Shown here: positions 6,973 through 11,446 of the stretch, piece by piece | Position numbering within the stretch: position 1 is the stretch's first letter | Layout: each line of letters opens with the position of its first letter | Source: Proteobacteria bacterium UBA6920 | GTDB lineage: Bacteria; Pseudomonadota; Gammaproteobacteria; SG8-11 | Assembly: GCA_002448875.1 (NCBI GenBank) | Contig: DKAS01000135.1 | Span: forward strand, 1 to 13,612 | Reading direction: 5' to 3' | Length of the DNA: 13,612 nucleotides | The notes under the pieces: generated by a model | Database searches by the model: none | What the model saw: the letters and a program-made list of their open reading frames with translations, nothing else | Told to the model about the DNA's origin: nothing | Translations under genes and position numbers: made by a program

Positions 6973-6996
6973 ACCGGGGTTTGCTATGTACCCGGT
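6973..6996. terminator. Possible bidirectional hairpin between convergent genes
   Basis: ACCGGG (6973-6978) pairs with CCCGGT (6991-6996). A T-A pair (6980/6990) extends the stem if G6979 is bulged. It lies in the 71-base gap between the cytochrome b561 stop and the convergent phytochelatin-synthase-like stop. There is no clean T-run, so the terminator call rests mainly on position. Confidence 0.35.
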
Positions 6997-7027
6997 GTTG
7001 GCCAGGGAAATACGATGGCCCGCAGAG

Positions 7028-7741
7028 TTACGTATTGGATACGATGAGATAGCCGCGGCTTTTATTCGATTGAATGTCCTTTGCCAGCATCGCCACCCAC
7101 AACACATCGACGTCGATCCAGGTGGGAGGGTATTGATAATCGGTGACATCGAAGACGAGAACTTTGTCTTCCGCCTCGTTGTAGGCCGCAATCGGCGAAA
7201 TATGTCCCACCCATTCCTGCCCCAGTGTCTGCCGACTGTAATTGACGAGCAGGTAGTCGTTGTCCTCGGTGAGAATGGTTTTCATCTTCTGCCGGAATTG
7301 GTCGCGGCCCTCATCCTCAGCGTAAAATGTATTCGCACGGGCATTTTTCGCGGCCAGGATGCCTTCCAGTTCATCCAGCGTTAAGCCGTTAAGCGCCACC
7401 CGCCAGGCGGGCACGATCTTGTCGGTGGCGTCGTCGAACAGGGTTTGCTGGGTGTAGCGCGGACGCTTCGCCAGCGCATTGAGGGCGATGACGGAGGAGG
7501 CAACGCCGCAGTACGCACGCCGTTCCTGTCCGACGAAATATTGCTTAATGCTTTCATAATCCTGTTGATAGTGGCTTGTTCGCAGCAATCTCTGACCCGC
7601 CGCACTGTACAGGCTCACCATCCCCTTGGGCAGGCTTGTGGGGTCGGGACTGGGCGGGGTGAACAGATAAGCATAGGCGCCAACGCTCAACAATGCCGCG
7701 GATCCCAGGGCGATTTTTAACAGCGTGTTTAGCACTTTCAT
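7028..7741 (-). CDS. Membrane-anchored phytochelatin-synthase-like cysteine peptidase
   Basis: This 237-residue protein belongs to the bacterial phytochelatin synthase-like branch of the papain fold (glutathione gamma-glutamylcysteine dipeptidyl transferase/hydrolase). The triad is visible: Cys78 in RRAYCGVASS, His180 in VGHISPIAAYN and Asp198 in LVFDVTDY. The spacings match plant and cyanobacterial enzymes, 102 residues from Cys to His and 18 from His to Asp. Bacterial members mostly cleave glycine from glutathione rather than polymerise, so hydrolysis is the likelier activity. An N-terminal hydrophobic segment (about residues 5-26) suggests a signal anchor or signal peptide and a periplasmic catalytic domain. 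I chose the ATG at 7741 because it puts this segment at the N-terminus and has AAGGA (plus-strand 7753-7757) 11 bases upstream. An in-frame ATG at 7786 has no ribosome site. The C-terminal metal-sensing half of eukaryotic enzymes is absent. Confidence 0.85.
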   Translation of the reverse strand: MKVLNTLLKIALGSAALLSVGAYAYLFTPPSPDPTSLPKGMVSLYSAAGQRLLRTSHYQQDYESIKQYFVGQERRAYCGVASSVIALNALAKRPRYTQQTLFDDATDKIVPAWRVALNGLTLDELEGILAAKNARANTFYAEDEGRDQFRQKMKTILTEDNDYLLVNYSRQTLGQEWVGHISPIAAYNEAEDKVLVFDVTDYQYPPTWIDVDVLWVAMLAKDIQSNKSRGYLIVSNT

Positions 7742-7896
7742 TGAATTCGACGTCCTTGGTCGCTTGAGACTTTCCGTGATGTCCATGGCGGAAATTATTC
7801 GCTGCCTCCTGGAGCCTGAAGAACATAGCGGTGAATATCCAGTGGCATAAGAAGTAGTATCGCTAAAAATAATTGGAATCTGCTTAAAATATGCAA

Positions 7897-7917
7897 AGGC
7901 AATTGTCTACATTGCCT
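7897..7917. repeat. Perfect 7-bp inverted repeat between the EVE-HNH and PCS-like genes
   Basis: AGGCAAT (7897-7903) and ATTGCCT (7911-7917) flank 7 bases in a visibly AT-rich stretch. The minus-strand order places it after the EVE-HNH stop (7954) and before the phytochelatin-synthase-like gene. It could be a weak terminator for the first, since T-rich but interrupted sequence follows on the minus strand. It could equally be an operator for the second. Confidence 0.4.
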
Positions 7918-7953
7918 CCTCCAACGGAGTCAATCTTCGGAAAATCACTGTTT

Positions 7954-8937
7954 CTATCCCCGTCGTAAAAAAACATTTTCCCGATGATACTCTAGATATT
8001 TCCGTTGCCCCTCGGAAAACTTTCCCACATTGGTCTTACTCTTCACCGGCACCCCCATTTTCTCCAGCGACGGTGTATGAGCCACGGGAGAAATCAGCAA
8101 CTCACCCGTGTTTTCGAACGAAATAAAGCCTCGATCGACCAGATGATCCATGGTCGGCGTAAGTAACAGACCGTTTTCTCCATCCATGCGCTCGTCATTG
8201 CTGCTGTCTCGCCAGGGCTTGAGATGGCTGGCCCTGAGATGCTCCAACCGGTCTACCTGGGTCAATCGGCAAAACCGCTCCAGCCTGGCTACGTTTTCCT
8301 TATATCTTCCCTGGCCTCGACGCGCGATAATAATTGCCTGGCGATCGGTCTCCGGTATCTTGATGTCCTGTTCTATTTTCGTTTTCAGATACTCTTCCCA
8401 TGCCACCAAGCCCGTGGCGGGCGCCTGGATTGGCGTAAGCTCATCATCCGCCAGCTTGAGACCTCCTTCAAACATCAGATCTTGAATTTCCCGGCCGACC
8501 AGTGCTGCCAATGTTCGCGCCAATGGTTCTTGCAGTTCCGTGAGGTAAACACTCTGCAAGCCGTCGCCGTTGTGCCGTAAGGGTGCATATTTGGCAGGTA
8601 AAAGCGGCGCCAGCTGCGCCATGTGGTCTTTTGGCCGAATCTTATTCTTCAAGGGATAGTAACTGACATCCACTTTCCAACCTATTTTTTCCCAATTCTG
8701 CCCGGCACTGCCAAATTCCTCTGGTTTGGGGCATTCATAGCAATAGGAGCGCGCGACGCCCGCGGCGAGAACATACGTGTCTTTAAACGAAAGTATCAGG
8801 TCGCCCGGCGCGACTTCGCGCATGGTTTCGTAATAAGGATTTCTCGCTTGATTCGATTTACGCTTTGGCGACCAAAGGTATCCACCCGATACTTCCTGGG
8901 CGTAGGTTTGATTCTGATTCACCCACCAATAGCGCAT
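7954..8937 (-). CDS. EVE-HNH endonuclease, probable modification-dependent (type IV-like) restriction enzyme
   Basis: This 327-residue protein has two recognisable parts. Residues 1 to about 150 begin MRYWWVNQNQTY and continue GGYLWSPK, the typical opening of an EVE domain, a PUA-like fold that flips out modified cytosines into an aromatic pocket. Residues about 230-275 form an HNH nuclease: ASHLKPWRDSSNDER (His238), then ENGLLL (Asn255), then DHLVDRGFISF (Asp264/His265), the HNH_2-type pattern. EVE-HNH fusions are known to cut DNA carrying 5-methyl- or hydroxymethylcytosine; exact specificity cannot be read here. The ATG at 8937 abuts the TAG of an HsdR-like stub (TAGATG) and has no good Shine-Dalgarno of its own, so it may depend on translational coupling. 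The gene looks more AT-rich than the Wadjet genes beside it, consistent with separate acquisition. Confidence 0.85.
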   Translation of the reverse strand: MRYWWVNQNQTYAQEVSGGYLWSPKRKSNQARNPYYETMREVAPGDLILSFKDTYVLAAGVARSYCYECPKPEEFGSAGQNWEKIGWKVDVSYYPLKNKIRPKDHMAQLAPLLPAKYAPLRHNGDGLQSVYLTELQEPLARTLAALVGREIQDLMFEGGLKLADDELTPIQAPATGLVAWEEYLKTKIEQDIKIPETDRQAIIIARRGQGRYKENVARLERFCRLTQVDRLEHLRASHLKPWRDSSNDERMDGENGLLLTPTMDHLVDRGFISFENTGELLISPVAHTPSLEKMGVPVKSKTNVGKFSEGQRKYLEYHRENVFLRRG

Positions 8938-9033
8938 CTATCTGGCTTCACTTACCTGCCAGCCGGCCCGTTGCAGCTTACGGTCGATTTCCTGGCGGGC
9001 ATCCGCTTCGAGTTGGCGTTGTTCCGGGCTCAC
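8938..9033 (-). pseudogene. HsdR-like N-terminal remnant (type I restriction subunit R)
   Basis: A minus-strand reading frame of 31 codons starting at a GTG (9033) encodes a peptide beginning SPEQRQLEADARQEID and continuing KLQRAGWQVSEAR before TAG (8940-8938). The ARQEID-x3-L-x2-AGW pattern is the characteristic N-terminal helix of HsdR-type restriction subunits and related DEAD-box restriction proteins. The full-length proteins run to many hundreds of residues, so only the first few percent remains. In the same frame TAATAA lies about 30 bases upstream of the GTG, and no Shine-Dalgarno is visible. The stop is immediately followed by the ATG of the EVE-HNH gene. The likely history is that the rest of hsdR was deleted or replaced by the EVE-HNH gene. 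The match is by eye over a short segment, so chance resemblance is possible. Confidence 0.5.
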
Positions 9034-9253
9034 GGTGTCGTTGGTGTGCTCGCTGGGTGTTCGTTATTACCCGGATTCTCAAGGGGTTTTGTTTCCCGGG
9101 GACCTATATATTTGGTATGCCTGTAGTCCCATGAAGTTTGGACGGGAAAGGGGGATTTGGCAAGGTTTTGCGCGAATTGAGTGGCGGGAAAAGCGGCAGA
9201 ATCCGGAGGAAGCATAGGCGATGGGTCAATGTCCCCGCGCCGACTCTCTGCTG

Positions 9254-9349
9254 GAACGAGCGCAGCTTATCGCTGAAAATGCCCCGTTCTTCGAGATGTA
9301 CGTTGTATTCGGCGAGAGCATCGAAGCACGGGATCCCCCCGTCCAGCCA
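9254..9349 (-). pseudogene. CcdA-like antitoxin C-terminal remnant
   Basis: On the minus strand the frame reads WLDGGIPCFDALAEYNV then HLEERGIFSDKLRSF. The C-terminal part, YN-x3-EE-x-G-[IVL]-F-S-D-x-LRSF, closely resembles the end of CcdA-family antitoxins, where the conserved tail neutralises CcdB. In intact genes a stop normally follows RSF directly and ccdB overlaps or follows. Here the frame runs on through QQRV with no CcdB-like sequence downstream. Upstream, the N-terminal ribbon-helix-helix half is not recognisable either. It therefore looks like a toxin-antitoxin relic. The segment is short and the identification is by memory of the family pattern. Confidence 0.4.
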
Positions 9350-9375
9350 CCCTCGCCCAGCCCGCCTCCATCTAA

Positions 9376-9384
9376 TGGTATGAT
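9376..9384 (+). promoter_or_regulatory. Candidate extended -10 promoter of jetA
   Basis: TGGTATGAT combines an extended TGn element (9376-9378) with a -10 hexamer TATGAT (9379-9384). No good -35 is visible, which extended -10 promoters tolerate. Transcription would begin near 9390, only about 10-20 bases before the two candidate jetA start codons (9402 and 9411). That would leave a very short leader with no Shine-Dalgarno. Confidence 0.4.
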
Positions 9385-9401
9385 GCCCCCTGTTTACCGC
9401 G

Positions 9402-10832
9402 ATGTTCACCATGCCGGACCACGATCTCTTCACTCGTCTGCCAGCCGACCTGTTCCGGCCGCTGGCGTCCCCGCGCCAGCGTTTGTACTGGCGGGTGCTG
9501 GTGCGCCTGTACCAGACCCTGTTCGAGGACGACTTCACCGAATCGGAATACGGCCATGCCCGCGCCCTGGTGGTCAACACCATCGAGACGGTGCTCAACC
9601 AGTACACCAGCCTGTGGGTGGATGATCCGGACGAGGAGGACAGCGGCGGCGATGCGCGCCTGCGCGCCAACCTGGTGTACAACAAGCTGCGTCAGTGCGG
9701 CTGGATGGAGCAGGACCGGCGCGCCTATCACGATTACGTCACCATGCCGCCGCGAGTCAGCCAGTGCCTGGCGGCGCTGATCGAGCTGGCCGAGGGCCGC
9801 GCCCTGGTGATGACCGGCGCATTGAAAAATATGCGCGCCACCATCCGCGAAATTCAGGCCCGGCCCGAGGGCCAGGCGGACCGGCTGGTGGAGCTGGCCA
9901 AGGACGCGCTGCGTTTTTCCCGTCACCTCAACAGCATTCGCGGCGCGATCAAGGGGTTATACGATAATATCCGCGGCGATCTGCCGGCGCGCGAGATCGT
10001 CAATAGTTTTTTCGACGACTTCCTGCGCGAAATCTTCATCCGCGACTACACCACCATCAAGACCACCGACAACCCGCTGGCGATCCGCAATGAACTGCTG
10101 TCGGTGCTGTCGGCCCTGCGTTATCAACAGGACAAGCTGCAGGCGCTGCAGGACGGCTACCGCAGCCTCTACCCGGGCGATGCCGAGCAGGCGCGCCGCC
10201 ATCTGGAGCAGGATTTGTCGCGGCTGGAGCAGGTGTTCCTCAACATCGAGCGCCAGCTGGACGCCATCGACACCATGAAGGTGCGCTATGAAAAGCGGGT
10301 GGACACGGTCATCGATTACGCCACCCGCACCACCCGCCCCATCGGCAAGGAACTGGCGCGCCTGATCACACAGTTGAGCGCCGACGGCGCCGCACCGGCC
10401 GGGCGTGGATTGAAGGTACCGCTGCTGGGTGGCGAGGGGCTGGGGGAAAGCCGCTTCCAGACGCCGCGCCGTTTTCGCCCGCCGCCCGCGCCGGGGGTGC
10501 TGCGCCAGCGCGGCCTGAGCGACGACGCCAAACAGCGCCTGGCACTGGAACGGGCGGCACGGCAGGCGATTCAGATCGACGACAACGCCCTGCTGGAATT
10601 CATGGCCACGCAGATGGGCGAGCGCCACCGCGTGGAGCTGGCGGAGCTGGTGATCCATTCGGTACGCGACTACTTCTGCGTGCTCAATATGCTGCGCGCC
10701 GCCGATTTCGGCCGCGGCGCCCGCCGCCTGTTTCCGCGTTTCTGCCGGCAGTATGAGCTGAGCGGCGGTGAACACTGGGTGCGCACCGATTACTTCAACA
10801 GCCGCAACATCATCATCAACAAACGGACCTGA
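9402..10832 (+). CDS. jetA: Wadjet protein JetA (MksF-like kleisin)
   Basis: This 476-residue protein matches the JetA family, the kleisin-like subunit of Wadjet/MksBEF condensins that bridges the SMC heads. The N-terminus LFTRLPADLFRPLASPRQRLYW is the family opening and is followed by a predicted winged-helix region. A long helical middle part follows (about residues 120-330, e.g. LSRLEQVFLNIERQLDAI). A proline-rich linker with RRFRPPPAPG comes before a C-terminal winged-helix-like segment ending near residue 476. No membrane segment or signal peptide is present; it acts in the cytoplasm on DNA. Two ATGs fit (9402 and 9411); neither has a visible Shine-Dalgarno, and I list the longer. jetB starts 2 bases after the stop. 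A full-length, uninterrupted frame suggests the system is functional. Confidence 0.85.
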   Translation: MFTMPDHDLFTRLPADLFRPLASPRQRLYWRVLVRLYQTLFEDDFTESEYGHARALVVNTIETVLNQYTSLWVDDPDEEDSGGDARLRANLVYNKLRQCGWMEQDRRAYHDYVTMPPRVSQCLAALIELAEGRALVMTGALKNMRATIREIQARPEGQADRLVELAKDALRFSRHLNSIRGAIKGLYDNIRGDLPAREIVNSFFDDFLREIFIRDYTTIKTTDNPLAIRNELLSVLSALRYQQDKLQALQDGYRSLYPGDAEQARRHLEQDLSRLEQVFLNIERQLDAIDTMKVRYEKRVDTVIDYATRTTRPIGKELARLITQLSADGAAPAGRGLKVPLLGGEGLGESRFQTPRRFRPPPAPGVLRQRGLSDDAKQRLALERAARQAIQIDDNALLEFMATQMGERHRVELAELVIHSVRDYFCVLNMLRAADFGRGARRLFPRFCRQYELSGGEHWVRTDYFNSRNIIINKRT

Positions 10833-10834
10833 CC

Positions 10835-11446
10835 ATGCTCAGCGACCTGAAAAACCTGCTGGCGCGCCACGAGGACCTGGACGCCGACCAGATCAAGCAG
10901 GCGGCCTATGCCCTGCTCAGCAACCAGTTCCTGCACCGCAGCCGGCAACGGCAGCGCAAGCACTACGAGACGGTGGTGCGCTATCAATCCTTCTTCGTCA
11001 ACCTGATGGACGCTCTCAATCAGAATCTGAGCATCAACGAAAGCCACGGTTACGCCGGCGTCGTGCCGCAGGATTTCACCCGCCGCATGAAGCTGGAGGA
11101 AACCCTGCTGCTGCTGGTGCTGCGCTATATCTACGACGAAGAGATCAACGCCTTTCACGCCCACGACGACGGCAGCGTCGACATCAGCGTCGAAGATCTG
11201 CAGGTGCGCTTTCAGCAGCTGACCAAACGCGATCTGCCCTATCACAAGATGGAGCTGGACGCCTGGACCCAGCCGCTGGTGCAGCAAGGCATCATCGACG
11301 CCGGCGCCGATCCCGAGCAGCCGGAAATCCAGCGCATCCGCATTCTGCCCAGCATCACCGCCCTGCTCACCAGCGGCGCCCTGAGCATGCTGGAGATGTA
11401 CGCCAAGGCCGATGCCGAGGCGCAAGCCTACAAGGACAGCCTGTGA
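10835..11446 (+). CDS. jetB: Wadjet protein JetB (MksE-like, DUF4194)
   Basis: This 203-residue protein corresponds to JetB, the MksE/KITE-type winged-helix subunit (DUF4194) that binds the kleisin JetA and contacts DNA. Recognisable family stretches are the N-terminal QAAYALLSNQFLH, then RQRKHYE and YFFVNLMDALN-like segments (here YQSFFVNLMDALN), then FTRRMKLEETLLLLVLRYIYDEE, a conserved core of this family. It ends with a short acidic/Ala-rich tail. It starts 2 bases after the jetA stop and its TGA overlaps the GTG of jetC by 4 bases (GTGA), so the three genes are tightly coupled. Length is normal for the family. It is cytoplasmic, with no catalytic motif expected. Confidence 0.85.
   Translation: MLSDLKNLLARHEDLDADQIKQAAYALLSNQFLHRSRQRQRKHYETVVRYQSFFVNLMDALNQNLSINESHGYAGVVPQDFTRRMKLEETLLLLVLRYIYDEEINAFHAHDDGSVDISVEDLQVRFQQLTKRDLPYHKMELDAWTQPLVQQGIIDAGADPEQPEIQRIRILPSITALLTSGALSMLEMYAKADAEAQAYKDSL

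Larger units (their letters stand above)
9034..9401. other. Divergent intergenic region before the Wadjet operon, with gene debris
   Basis: This 368-base region lies between the minus-strand restriction genes and plus-strand jetA. It contains a CcdA-like C-terminal fragment (9254-9349, minus) and a candidate extended -10 promoter for jetA (9376-9384). A plus-strand 28-codon frame from ATG 9131 to TAG 9217 and longer overlapping minus-strand frames show no family I recognise. The region reads as degraded sequence rather than intact genes. Confidence 0.5.

Noticed and set aside
9131..9217. 28-codon plus-strand frame upstream of jetA
   Set aside because: No Shine-Dalgarno and no recognisable motif; too short to support.
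9104..9685. 193-codon minus-strand frame crossing the start of jetA
   Set aside because: Most of it is the antisense of jetA. Only the short CcdA-like segment at 9254-9349 looks meaningful, and it is listed on its own.
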